A stretch of DNA of 49,322 nt, taken from positions 1 to 49,322 of the IMG/VR virus record IMGVR_UViG_3300031456_000004; one strand, 5' to 3'. The position numbers and the translations under genes are program-made. Shown in pieces: positions 40,689 to 47,807 of the stretch; position 1 is the first letter of the stretch, and each line of letters starts with the position of its first letter. Source of the DNA: a virus. Below the pieces are notes generated by a model. That model was not told the origin of the DNA, made no database searches, and saw only the letters and a program-made list of their open reading frames with translations.

Positions 40689-40805
40689 TTAGGGCGCTGA
40701 AACTTTCTTGATCGCACCCGCGACACCGACACATGCGCACGACGCGCCGCACGCGGCGAAAGGCAGCAGGGCGAGGACCAGTAGGACCTTCAGCAGCGTG
40801 TTCAA
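40689..40805 (-). CDS. Mini-lipoprotein (38 aa)
   Basis: A TTG start overlaps the upstream TGA as TTGA. The peptide is a signal sequence with lipobox FAAC (near residue 19) and a tiny Cys-rich mature part. It is coupled to the secreted protein upstream and may form an envelope pair with it. The start codon is inferred from the overlap. Confidence 0.5.
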   Translation of the reverse strand: MNTLLKVLLVLALLPFAACGASCACVGVAGAIKKVSAP

Positions 40806-41194
40806 TTGCGCACCACAATCAGCGCGAGCTCGCAACCCTCGACGAGGTAGGTGCCCCGGCCGCGGTACCACGACGCGTCCCACTTCACTACGATGCCGCG
40901 CTCGGCCTCGCCCTCTTCCGCGTCGAGCTGCACCATCACGCCGCACGCGCTCTTCGCGGTGGTCTGCGTCGCCGGCGCGCCGGTGTAGACGCCGTCCTCG
41001 AACGTGAACGAGATGCGGCCGCCCATGTCCCGAGCGACGGCGATGCACGCCTCGCTGGCGTTCTTCGGGGCGACGGCAAGAGCCGTGTACTCGACGTAGC
41101 CGGCGGGAGCCTTGCACACGGGAGCCGCGGCGGTGGCCGACGTGGCGGAGAGCACGACCACTACGAGAGCGACGATGATGGCGACGAGCTTCAT
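40802..41194 (-). CDS. Secreted (signal-peptide) protein (130 aa)
   Basis: A cleavable signal peptide (MKLVAIIVALVVVVLSATSA, likely cut after ATA) is followed by a beta-rich domain with four Cys (CKAP, ACIAV, SACGV, GCELA) that could form two disulfides in the periplasm. Its own strong leaderless promoter suggests early or separate expression. Candidate superinfection or envelope factor; no family recognised. Confidence 0.65.
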   Translation of the reverse strand: MKLVAIIVALVVVVLSATSATAAAPVCKAPAGYVEYTALAVAPKNASEACIAVARDMGGRISFTFEDGVYTGAPATQTTAKSACGVMVQLDAEEGEAERGIVVKWDASWYRGRGTYLVEGCELALIVVRN

Positions 41195-41200
41195 ACTCCA

Positions 41201-41228
41201 ATCATAACTTCGGCGACCACGGTGTCAA
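41201..41228 (-). promoter_or_regulatory. Leaderless sigma70 promoter of the secreted protein
   Basis: Minus strand: TTGACA, 16 bases, TATGAT, six bases, ATG 41194. The -10 differs from consensus in one base, making this the strongest-looking promoter in the window. It overlaps the stop codon of the polymerase gene. Confidence 0.8.
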
Positions 41229-42041
41229 CCTGCCGTTCGCATCTTTCAACGGCTCCGCTGATTTAGACCACCGCGTCATGAGCAGGGTCTCTATGGGCTC
41301 AAAAGGACATCCAGGTAACCACGGATTGGCGCCTTCTGCCATGACCTGCCCGAGCCGGACCGCTGCCTCTGGCGCGACGTCGACAGGGGATTCGGCGATG
41401 ATCTCGTCGTGTACGAAGTTCACACACCTTGTGCCGAAGAGCTGGGAAGTAGGCACCGCGTAGCATTCCTTCTGCACGAGCCAGAGCGCGTGACACGCGG
41501 CATCGGCGCCGAGCCCCTGGAAGAACGAGTTGGCAGCGGCGGTGTACGTCGCACCCGAGCGCCAGCGGTTGGAGCGGAGGTGCCGGAGCGTCGCGAGTTT
41601 CTTCGGATTGTTGACGAGCTTGCGGATGAAGGCAAAGTAGTCTTGCATCTCCGGCCACTGCGCCAGCCACTGCTGCTTGAGCTCCTTGGCGCGCTCGGGA
41701 GTGAGCACCACTTTGTAGGACTTCTTCGCGAAGAAGACGAACTTTTCGACGCCCAAGCCCCCGGGCAGACCGAAGTTGCAAACCTTACCCACCTGTCGCA
41801 TATTGTCGAAGTCCTTGTCCTTGGACTTCTTCAGCTTGGTGCCCTCCTCGTAGGTGATGCCGAGGATCTTGGCGGCGAGCGCCGTGTGCGGGTCGATGCC
41901 GGCGTTGATCGATTGGGCGAGGGTCGAGTACCCCACGAGGTCGAGGCACGCCTGGCCGAGCGTGTGGAGCTCCAACGACGGGTAGTCGCCTTGAATAAAC
42001 ACGTACCCCGGGCGGGGCACGAAACATTGACGGACTTCCAC
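41202..42041 (-). CDS. Family A DNA polymerase, palm/fingers subunit (split gene, part 2)
   Basis: 279 aa from GTG 42041, which overlaps the zinc-protein stop (TAGTG). It starts MEVRQCFVPRPGYVF exactly where PolA motif A begins: IQGDYPSLEL (motif A), RQVGKVCNFG (motif B) and FVHDE (motif C) are all intact. The upstream part of the enzyme is the separate gene at 42315-43568. All polymerase catalytic residues are kept, so the two chains could assemble into an active enzyme. Confidence 0.85.
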   Translation of the reverse strand: MEVRQCFVPRPGYVFIQGDYPSLELHTLGQACLDLVGYSTLAQSINAGIDPHTALAAKILGITYEEGTKLKKSKDKDFDNMRQVGKVCNFGLPGGLGVEKFVFFAKKSYKVVLTPERAKELKQQWLAQWPEMQDYFAFIRKLVNNPKKLATLRHLRSNRWRSGATYTAAANSFFQGLGADAACHALWLVQKECYAVPTSQLFGTRCVNFVHDEIIAESPVDVAPEAAVRLGQVMAEGANPWLPGCPFEPIETLLMTRWSKSAEPLKDANGRLTPWSPKL

Positions 42042-42187
42042 TACCAGCACCCTTGGCAGGTTCGCGGCTCGCCTTCGAGGATGGCGCAGCAATCGTCGCA
42101 CGTCACGTCGCCGCAGATCGAGCACTCGCTGTAGAACTCTTCGTCGTCATCCGCGTCGTAAGTTTGCCCGCATGCACATTCGATCAT
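42041..42187 (-). CDS. Zinc-ribbon protein inside the split polymerase (48 aa)
   Basis: CACGQTY near residue 4, CSIC, CDDCC and CQGC supply at least four Cys pairs in 48 residues, consistent with one or two zinc ribbons. The start overlaps the preceding stop (ATGA) and the stop overlaps the second polymerase gene (TAGTG). It may help hold the two polymerase parts together, or be unrelated cargo. Confidence 0.65.
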   Translation of the reverse strand: MIECACGQTYDADDDEEFYSECSICGDVTCDDCCAILEGEPRTCQGCW

Positions 42188-42318
42188 CGTCGCCCCCGTC
42201 GGTACCAGGAGAAGGGGATCCGCCGCGACCGCCCGGCTAGCGCCACAAGGAGCCGCTCCGCCGTGTCGATGTCATAGCACTGCATGCCGGTGATCAGTCG
42301 TAGCTCGCTCGGTTTCAT
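42184..42318 (-). CDS. Small protein inside the split polymerase (44 aa)
   Basis: MKPSELRLITGMQCYDIDTA then a helix and a strongly basic tail (GRSRRIPFSWYRRGRR). It overlaps the first polymerase gene by ATGA and the zinc-ribbon gene by ATGA. No family recognised. Confidence 0.6.
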   Translation of the reverse strand: MKPSELRLITGMQCYDIDTAERLLVALAGRSRRIPFSWYRRGRR

Positions 42319-43568
42319 TCGTCGTCCTCGTCATCATGAAGCGCCGCGCGGCGCCAGTTCTGTACGTTCGGTTTGGAGCTCGTGGTCCGACCCGTTTCGG
42401 CGAGATCGAACCGAGAGTGAATTGGGTAGTGGATGCCTTGCAATACCGCTTTGATGTCGTTCGAAAGCATCTTGGTGAGCGTCGAGAACATCGCGTACGC
42501 GTGCAGCGCTTCGTCGTCCACCGCCACGCAGGAGTCCGAGGTCAGGGACACGCAGTCGTATTCGCCGAACCCCTTCTCGCCGGCCAGGTGCTTCTTCACG
42601 TCCCACGATGGGGTGCGGGGGACACGGAGCCCCTCGCGTTTGCAAAGCTCGACCATCGCCTTCTTCGGGAGCTTCGTGTCGCGCGTGCCGTTCGGGCGCA
42701 CCCAACCGATGTCGGTCAGGAAGGCTTTGATTTCCTCGTACTCCTGGCGCGTCTCGGCCTCGAGTAGCCGTACTCCCACCTCGTCGGTGCGCAAGCCCCA
42801 AGCCGACATGAGACCGAGCGCCCACATGCGCCGCGCCAAACGGAACTCGTCCTCCAAAAACTTCGCATGCTTCTCCTGGGAGATGAAGATGTCACACGTG
42901 GCGCGCGCGTCGTCCACGGCGTAGGTGATGCATCGCGTGGGGTCGTCGGCGATCATCGCCTCGAGTCCAGCGACGCGGTCCTTCAGCATGCGCTTCTTCG
43001 GTTCGAGGGCGAGGGCAGCGCGGGCCTGTTCGAGGAGGGGCACCGACAGGGCTTGGACTTCGATGGCGCGCTCGGTCCACCGTTCGAGAGGCGTATCGCG
43101 GAACCAACCGTAGGAGAGACGCCAGGCATCCTTGGTGAGGGCGAGCGGCGAGTGGCGCGTGACGACGTCGGAAAGCTCGTAGGTGACCTTGCGCCACTTG
43201 GACGTGACGGGGTCGCGGTAGCCGCGGTACTTGCCTGCGGCGATGTCGAGGAGCTTCTGGCGGAGCATGGTGTCGGTCACGCGGTCTTGCTCGTAGGCGT
43301 TGACCACGAGGGGCAAGAACTCCGGCCACTGCGCGCACACCACACGGAGGTCATAGGCGACGTTGTGCCCGACGATGAGGGTCTGGGGCGAGAGGAGGTT
43401 GTCGCCGACGAGTTCGCGGCTCGTGGTCCAGTGGTGCAGGGCTGGCACGGTGGTGGCGCCGGTGCTGGCGTCGACGTACTGCTCGGTGATGCAGACGATG
43501 GGTGGCGCCTGCCAACCGACTTCGATGAGTGCGGTCTCAGAATCCCAGCACCAAGCGGTGGTGGTCAT
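42315..43568 (-). CDS. Family A DNA polymerase, exonuclease/thumb subunit (split gene, part 1)
   Basis: 417 aa. 3'-5' exonuclease motifs: CWDSETAL (Asp 9, Glu 11), VGHNVAYDLRV (motif II) and YAVDDARATCD (motif III). It continues through the thumb and ends just after ETGRTTSSKPNVQN, the conserved element immediately before motif A, with an acidic tail DDEDDE. So the gene stops precisely at a domain boundary. It is followed by two small genes and then the rest of the polymerase, all overlapping. Confidence 0.85.
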   Translation of the reverse strand: MTTTAWCWDSETALIEVGWQAPPIVCITEQYVDASTGATTVPALHHWTTSRELVGDNLLSPQTLIVGHNVAYDLRVVCAQWPEFLPLVVNAYEQDRVTDTMLRQKLLDIAAGKYRGYRDPVTSKWRKVTYELSDVVTRHSPLALTKDAWRLSYGWFRDTPLERWTERAIEVQALSVPLLEQARAALALEPKKRMLKDRVAGLEAMIADDPTRCITYAVDDARATCDIFISQEKHAKFLEDEFRLARRMWALGLMSAWGLRTDEVGVRLLEAETRQEYEEIKAFLTDIGWVRPNGTRDTKLPKKAMVELCKREGLRVPRTPSWDVKKHLAGEKGFGEYDCVSLTSDSCVAVDDEALHAYAMFSTLTKMLSNDIKAVLQGIHYPIHSRFDLAETGRTTSSKPNVQNWRRAALHDDEDDE

Positions 43569-43729
43569 GTCTTGCCGCGCGTGAACCGCTCGACGGCCTG
43601 CCAGAAGTCTTTCGCCTCGGCGAAGGTCAGGTGCGCGATCATCGCACCGTCCTGGTCCTTGAACTTGACGTCGACACCGGTCGGTGTTTGCTTCACGTCT
43701 ACGCCGAACGCTACCGCTTCCTTGATCAT
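43565..43729 (-). CDS. Small hypothetical protein (54 aa)
   Basis: MIKEAVAFGVDVKQTPTGV, a short beta hairpin region and a helix (FAEAKDFWQAVERF). ATG 43729 overlaps the upstream stop, and its TGA overlaps the polymerase start, both as ATGA. No family recognised. Confidence 0.6.
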   Translation of the reverse strand: MIKEAVAFGVDVKQTPTGVDVKFKDQDGAMIAHLTFAEAKDFWQAVERFTRGKT

Positions 43730-44172
43730 GCCCATGCCTCTGCACGTTGCCGTGCCAATTGTGTCGCGGCCTTCTGCTCTAAGATCTCCCAAGCGTAGCA
43801 GTGCCGATGTGTCTGCGTCGGCAGGTGCCAATATTGAAGGCCCGCCCCGCTGTTCTTCTTCATGCGATAGCACTTCCAACAGAGACCGTGAGCCTTGTGA
43901 AGACGATCGGGGTGACACGTAGGAACGGCGCCCATCCGCCTGCCGCTGGCGGCGACTCTAGGCCGCGGGACGTATAGACGAAGGTGACTGGCGCGGCGGC
44001 GAGCCTTCGCTCTTGCCTTGATCTCGGGGAAGTGTGCTACAAACTTGCCTTTATCGCGCCAACGCTTGACGCTGTTTTCGGTCGCGCGAACTGCCGCGGC
44101 TTCCGTTTGATCCTGCCATGCACCGGAATATCCGAGCTCTCCCAGTGCTTCATCGAGGTCCGTGAATGCCAT
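43726..44172 (-). CDS. Hypothetical protein with zinc-binding motif (148 aa)
   Basis: A helical HTH-like first half (AAAVRATENSVKRWRDKGKF) is followed by CHPDRLHKAHGLCWKCYRMK, where C...GLCxxCY resembles the zinc motif of phage HNH or recombination endonuclease VII-like proteins. No catalytic H-N-H set is obvious. It starts one base after the upstream stop. Confidence 0.6.
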   Translation of the reverse strand: MAFTDLDEALGELGYSGAWQDQTEAAAVRATENSVKRWRDKGKFVAHFPEIKARAKARRRASHLRLYVPRPRVAASGRRMGAVPTCHPDRLHKAHGLCWKCYRMKKNSGAGLQYWHLPTQTHRHCYAWEILEQKAATQLARQRAEAWA

Positions 44173-44451
44173 TTAGATTCCCAAGCCTAGCGCGGTTTGG
44201 CAGATGAGGAAGATCTTTTCGTGGTCCTTGGCGACCGAGGTGTAGTCGAGCTTGCCGTCGAGACCGACGCGGATGTGTCCGCACTTGAACTTCCAGCTCG
44301 GACGGATCCAGTTCCGGGTTTTGACGTGCAGGTGGCGGCTCGAGTCTTGGGCGCCGAGGTCCGTGAAGTACCCCGCCGAGCGCAAGGCCTCGTCGAGCAG
44401 ATTGATGATCATGTCCTGGTACCAGGTGCTGCCGGAGACGGCCTCGGTCAC
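44173..44451 (-). CDS. Hypothetical protein (92 aa)
   Basis: GTG start overlapping the previous stop (GTGA). A mixed alpha/beta protein (MIINLLDEALRSAGYFTDLG, RPSWKFKCGHIRVGLDGK) with a helical hydrophobic end. No family recognised. Confidence 0.55.
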   Translation of the reverse strand: MTEAVSGSTWYQDMIINLLDEALRSAGYFTDLGAQDSSRHLHVKTRNWIRPSWKFKCGHIRVGLDGKLDYTSVAKDHEKIFLICQTALGLGI

Positions 44452-44741
44452 GGCGTTGCGAGCCCGCAGATGTTCCAGACGTGTGCCCACAACTTGAGCA
44501 CCAAAGCCCCGACGGTGAGAAACGCCGGGATGCCGACGAAGCAGAGGAGTGCGATGAACAACGCGCCCTGGAAGATGTCGTCGCGCCATATGCGCCCGTA
44601 CAGATCCCAAAGCCAGTCGCCGAAGCGGAAAAGGACGAAACGTTTCTTCTCGGGTCGCGAAAGGGTGCCCATCAGCTCCTTGGCGTATTCGACTGCGCGT
44701 TCGGTGTCTGCGTCGCGGTACGGTAATGACGGGATGCTCAT
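44448..44741 (-). CDS. Membrane protein (97 aa)
   Basis: The N-terminal half is soluble and charged; one long or two short transmembrane helices follow (about residues 60-90, ALFIALLCFVGIPAFLTVGA). A good AAGGAG ribosome site lies before ATG 44741. Overlaps both neighbours by ATGA/GTGA. Unknown function. Confidence 0.6.
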   Translation of the reverse strand: MSIPSLPYRDADTERAVEYAKELMGTLSRPEKKRFVLFRFGDWLWDLYGRIWRDDIFQGALFIALLCFVGIPAFLTVGALVLKLWAHVWNICGLATP

Positions 44742-44875
44742 GGTTTCTCCTTGCGCGCCTTCAGCGCTTCGATGGCCCACTCGATGAGGCCGACGGTGAG
44801 GGCGGAGCCGGCTGCGATGGCGACCGCGATGAGGACTTCGGTGCTGGGTTTGGGGCCCTTGTCGCTATCGCACAT
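44738..44875 (-). CDS. Small membrane protein (45 aa)
   Basis: A charged N-terminus, then one transmembrane helix (VLIAVAIAAGSALTVGLIEW) and a basic end. ATG 44875 has GAGGTG seven bases upstream; the directly preceding ATG 44878 is possible. Its stop overlaps the next membrane protein by ATGA. Confidence 0.55.
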   Translation of the reverse strand: MCDSDKGPKPSTEVLIAVAIAAGSALTVGLIEWAIEALKARKEKP

Positions 44876-45140
44876 CATTGGACACCTCGACCCATTCCGG
44901 CACGTGTCGGTGCATGTCGCAGAAGGAGATCATCTTTCCGTAACGCGTGATGAAACGGAAAAGATTCTCGGCGAGGAACAGACCGCGGTTTGCGATGTCC
45001 ACCGCGACGGGGGCGATTACGACGATGTCGATCGGATTGTTGAAGTGCTCGAGCTGAATCGTCAACGTTCGGAGATTCGGATTGTTGGCCGGACCCGCGG
45101 CGATGTTCGTTACCGTGCCAGTGTATTGGGCGATGCTCAT
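44865..45140 (-). CDS. Hypothetical protein (91 aa)
   Basis: MSIAQYTGTVTNIAAGPAN followed by beta-rich segments (LRTLTIQLEHF, IDIVVIAPVAVDIANRG) and a helical end. No family recognised. Overlaps the upstream gene by ATGA. Confidence 0.55.
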   Translation of the reverse strand: MSIAQYTGTVTNIAAGPANNPNLRTLTIQLEHFNNPIDIVVIAPVAVDIANRGLFLAENLFRFITRYGKMISFCDMHRHVPEWVEVSNDVR

Positions 45141-45451
45141 CGCGACCCCCGCGGGTCTTCGATGTAGCCCTTGCCGTCGCACTTCCAGTGCTTGTATTCA
45201 TCCGTCGCAGGACGACCGTCGCAGGTCGGGCACGCCATCATCCACCGCGCTCGGCCGTCCGTCGCCACCGCGCGCACCACGCGGTCGTGAGTCTTCGGGT
45301 GGCACTCCCAGACTTGGAAGCTCTCGCGGAGGTCGTGCGTGCCGGGCTTGGTGAAGGTGCTGAGGCGTTCGGCGCACATGAGCGCGGCGTCGAGCGTGAC
45401 GTACTCGTCCTGCTTGAGGTAGAGGTTGCTCTCGGGGCTCACGTAGTACAT
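45137..45451 (-). CDS. Zinc-ribbon-like protein (104 aa)
   Basis: MYYVSPESNLYLKQDEYVTLD, a helical middle and a C-terminal CPTCDGRP...WKCDGKGY that resembles DnaJ-type or glutaredoxin-like CxxC(G)xG zinc motifs. ATG 45451 overlaps the previous stop as TGATG; GTG 45454 is the alternative. Function unknown. Confidence 0.55.
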   Translation of the reverse strand: MYYVSPESNLYLKQDEYVTLDAALMCAERLSTFTKPGTHDLRESFQVWECHPKTHDRVVRAVATDGRARWMMACPTCDGRPATDEYKHWKCDGKGYIEDPRGSR

Positions 45452-45627
45452 CACTCTTCGCCCACGACGTAGCAGAATTCAAACTCACCGTCTTGCCCGT
45501 GCTCGGTGTCGTCGAGCACGCCGTCGGTGCCGTCCTGCAAAGCCTGCCAGGCCTCTTCTTCAGACTCAGCGTCGATGCTCCACGTCTCGACGTTCACGAT
45601 CTCTCGGCTGAAGATGTAGGTCTTCAT
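45451..45627 (-). CDS. Small acidic protein (58 aa)
   Basis: MKTYIFSREIVNVETWSIDA followed by many Asp/Glu (EEEAWQALQDGTDGVLDDTE). Small acidic phage proteins often mimic DNA or inhibit host proteins; this is only a suggestion. Overlaps both neighbours. Confidence 0.6.
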   Translation of the reverse strand: MKTYIFSREIVNVETWSIDAESEEEAWQALQDGTDGVLDDTEHGQDGEFEFCYVVGEE

Positions 45628-45959
45628 GACTTCGCGATCTCGGCAGCGATGGCGCGCGCGAACAGTTCCTTGACGTCGGCCTCCGTGCGGGAGTCGTTGA
45701 AGGCGATCAGGTCCTTGGTGCGGCCGAGGCTCGTGCGGCATTCTTCAGGTAGCGCGAGCCAGAGCGGGAATTGCAGCTCGCGCTCAGACTCGTAACCGCT
45801 CCCGTCATCGCCGGATCCTGCCCAATAGGTGGCCGTAACGACGCACATGGTGTTCAGACTAGCGTCGTGCGTCGCGGCCTCTCGGGGCCGGCCATTCCAC
45901 CAACCGTTCGTTTCGATGAGCGCGAGCGCTGCCTGCAAACCTTTTAAGATGACGTTCAT
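45624..45959 (-). CDS. DUF6197-like hypothetical protein (111 aa)
   Basis: Helical N-terminus (ILKGLQAALALIETNGW), a central CVVTATYWAG region and a C-terminal helix (ADVKELFARAIAAEIAKS), a layout seen in DUF6197 proteins. Function unknown. Overlaps neighbours by ATGA. Confidence 0.5.
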   Translation of the reverse strand: MNVILKGLQAALALIETNGWWNGRPREAATHDASLNTMCVVTATYWAGSGDDGSGYESERELQFPLWLALPEECRTSLGRTKDLIAFNDSRTEADVKELFARAIAAEIAKS

Positions 45960-46165
45960 GGTCCTTCGTGCCTCACGTTGGTGCGCCCTTTGAAGAGCGG
46001 TTTATCGTTCTCGTCCAGGATCGTTACCTGACAAGGCTGGTTACGTTTCCCGGCCTCGTCAAGGGCCGACCGGATGATTCCCGGTCGGTAGCTGTCGTAC
46101 TTGCGCCAGAGGTCTGCACCCGCGGCGGTGAGCTTGATGGCGTGGTGGTAGGTGAAGGGGCTCAC
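45956..46165 (-). CDS. Small hypothetical protein (69 aa)
   Basis: GTG start overlapping the previous stop. MSPFTYHHAIKLTAAGADLW followed by helix and a short beta end. No family recognised. Confidence 0.55.
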   Translation of the reverse strand: MSPFTYHHAIKLTAAGADLWRKYDSYRPGIIRSALDEAGKRNQPCQVTILDENDKPLFKGRTNVRHEGP

Positions 46166-47508
46166 GGCTTGCGCCCCGTGTGTGCGATGAGCCCTGACAA
46201 GACGGCCTTGGCGGTCGACGCGCGCTCTTCGAGCTCCTTGACGCGGTCAGAGCAACGCTTGACGGTCTCCTGGTCTCCTCTGCGGAGCTCGAGCATGCGG
46301 TTGTATTCGCTGTTGGCGACGCATGTTTTCTTCTCGAGCGCTTCACGCGCCTGAGCCTCGATCGCCGCCAGAGCTCTCAGCTCGTTGATCCTACGGTTGA
46401 AACCTGCCGCGTCCTTGTCCCATTGCGCCGCGGCTGCGATGAACTGCTTGCGTGTGCCGTCGTCCGTGACGTAATGCGTCTCGGTGGGCCGGGTCTTCCA
46501 CTCGCGGATCTGTCGCAAGATGTCGTTGAGGTTGGTCAGGTTCGGGTACGTGAACCCACATTCGGAGGTGAGCTTCGACCGCCACTCTTGCATAGCCTCG
46601 GCGCAAATCTTGCCGGCGAGCTTGAGCTCTTGGAGTTTGACGCATTCGGCGTCGTACTTGGCCTTCCACTGTTCCGCGACCTTGATCCAGCTTGTTTTGG
46701 TGCCCTCGCAGAACCGGTGCTCTTGCTGCACGTCCGCGAGCTGCTTCGTCAAGGACATGACGTGCGCGGCTTCCGATTGCGGCACCCCCAGAGGTGTCGA
46801 CGCGTAGGTCGCGGTCAGGGCTGCCACGCATTTCTTCAGGTACTCCCTGTCTTTTCTTCCTGCCTCGGCGTTCCGGCGGAGGTTCGCGTTCTCCTGCTTC
46901 AGCTGGTGGATCGTCTCGCGGTGGCGCGCGTCGCGTTGCTTCCAGGTTTCGCCAGCGACCAACGTACCGGCTTCGGCCTCACGGGCGAGGAGCGCGACGT
47001 GCTCGGCACGCAGCTTGGCGTACCCCTCTTGGAACTGCGCTCGATCGTCCACCTGGCGCTGGAGGTCTTTGCATCTCTTCTCTGCAGCCTGTCCTCGCTC
47101 GGTCGCCCCGTGCAATGCCGCGCCACGACCGACCATCTGGCCTTGCAGGCTCGCGACCTCGGCCTTGGCTTTCGCGAGTTCGTCATTGAGCTTTTGGTAC
47201 GCGCCGTGCGAGGTCGAGGCTTCGAGCACCTTGACGCGCCCTTGCAATTGGTAAGCCGCTTCAGCATTCGCCACGGAGCTCTTGCATGCTTGGTCGTACT
47301 TCTCGCGGAGGTCCTTGGCCGCGGCCCTCGTCATGAGTTTGGGGTCCAGCGCCGCGGCGAGGTCCGTCGGACCGAAGCCGTCCAACCGCCCCGTGAGGCT
47401 TTGGGTGCCGTCACCTCGTTTGATGTCGACCCACACGACGCCTTCTTCGCATCGGGTCACTTCGATGAATCCGCCGCTCGTGGTTCGTACTTCGATCTTT
47501 TCGACCAT
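46162..47508 (-). CDS. Long coiled-coil protein (448 aa)
   Basis: A short beta-rich N-terminal domain (residues 1-55) precedes about 380 residues of predicted coiled coil with heptads (for example YQKLNDELAKAKAEVASLQ). No catalytic motif is seen. It might scaffold a replication complex or a phage nucleus-like or tubulin-independent structure; unknown. It is the first gene after the tRNA-like RNA and its terminator; GGAGA lies upstream of ATG 47508, directly after the terminator U-tract. Confidence 0.65.
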   Translation of the reverse strand: MVEKIEVRTTSGGFIEVTRCEEGVVWVDIKRGDGTQSLTGRLDGFGPTDLAAALDPKLMTRAAAKDLREKYDQACKSSVANAEAAYQLQGRVKVLEASTSHGAYQKLNDELAKAKAEVASLQGQMVGRGAALHGATERGQAAEKRCKDLQRQVDDRAQFQEGYAKLRAEHVALLAREAEAGTLVAGETWKQRDARHRETIHQLKQENANLRRNAEAGRKDREYLKKCVAALTATYASTPLGVPQSEAAHVMSLTKQLADVQQEHRFCEGTKTSWIKVAEQWKAKYDAECVKLQELKLAGKICAEAMQEWRSKLTSECGFTYPNLTNLNDILRQIREWKTRPTETHYVTDDGTRKQFIAAAAQWDKDAAGFNRRINELRALAAIEAQAREALEKKTCVANSEYNRMLELRRGDQETVKRCSDRVKELEERASTAKAVLSGLIAHTGRKP

Positions 47509-47522
47509 GTCTCATGTTCTCC

Positions 47523-47573
47523 AAAAAGAAACGGCCCCGTCTCTCCCAAGAGTCAAGGGGAGAGCTAAGGGCC
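47523..47573 (-). terminator. Intrinsic terminator after the tRNA-like RNA
   Basis: Two nested stems (GGCCC with GGGCC outer, CTCTCCC with GGGAGAG inner) are followed on the minus strand by TTTCTTTTT. The U-tract runs directly into the ribosome site of the coiled-coil gene, the same arrangement as the early leader at 3466-3502. Confidence 0.75.
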
Positions 47574-47577
47574 TCGT

Positions 47578-47668
47578 GCACGAGTGAGGATTCGAACCAC
47601 GACCTCCCTTCCTGTTCCCGCCTTCAAGGGCCTAGGGAAGGGTGCTCTGCCGCTGAGCTTCCTCGTGC
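47578..47668 (-). ncRNA. tRNA-like RNA with enlarged anticodon loop
   Basis: 91 bases. A perfect 7-bp acceptor (GCACGAG/CTCGTGC), a canonical D arm (GCTC-AGCGGCA-GAGC), a consensus T loop (TTCGAAT) and a 7-bp stem in the anticodon position (CCCTTCC/GGAAGGG) are present, but that stem carries a 23-base loop instead of 7 and the T stem has two mismatches. CCA is not encoded. So it is either a degenerate or intron-bearing tRNA or a tRNA mimic; I cannot assign an anticodon. Bases 47669-47778 upstream are a leader with no gene. Confidence 0.55.
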
Positions 47669-47778
47669 GTTGGCGCCGACGTCTTTTCTACAGGACCTCG
47701 GCAGAGACTGCGCAGGAGCTACCCCACTTTTCCGGTCTTTCCCGGCTGTCCGCTCGGCGTCACCGAGCTCGTTCTTTC

Positions 47779-47807
47779 AACCTACGCCCTAGGGCGTCGG
47801 CTGTCAA
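47779..47807 (-). promoter_or_regulatory. Promoter for the tRNA-like RNA and downstream operon
   Basis: Minus strand: TTGACA, 17 bases, TAGGTT. Start near 47772, giving about 100 bases before the tRNA-like fold. The upstream gene's TGA lies inside TTGACA. Confidence 0.75.

Noticed and set aside
42041-42318. Intein or intron in the DNA polymerase gene
   Set aside because: No splice-junction Cys/His-Asn pattern and no ribozyme-sized insert; the 270 bases contain two small genes with proper overlapping starts and stops.
47578-47668. Ordinary tRNA gene with a definite anticodon
   Set aside because: The anticodon-position loop is 23 bases and the T stem has two mismatches, so no anticodon can be assigned reliably; kept as tRNA-like.
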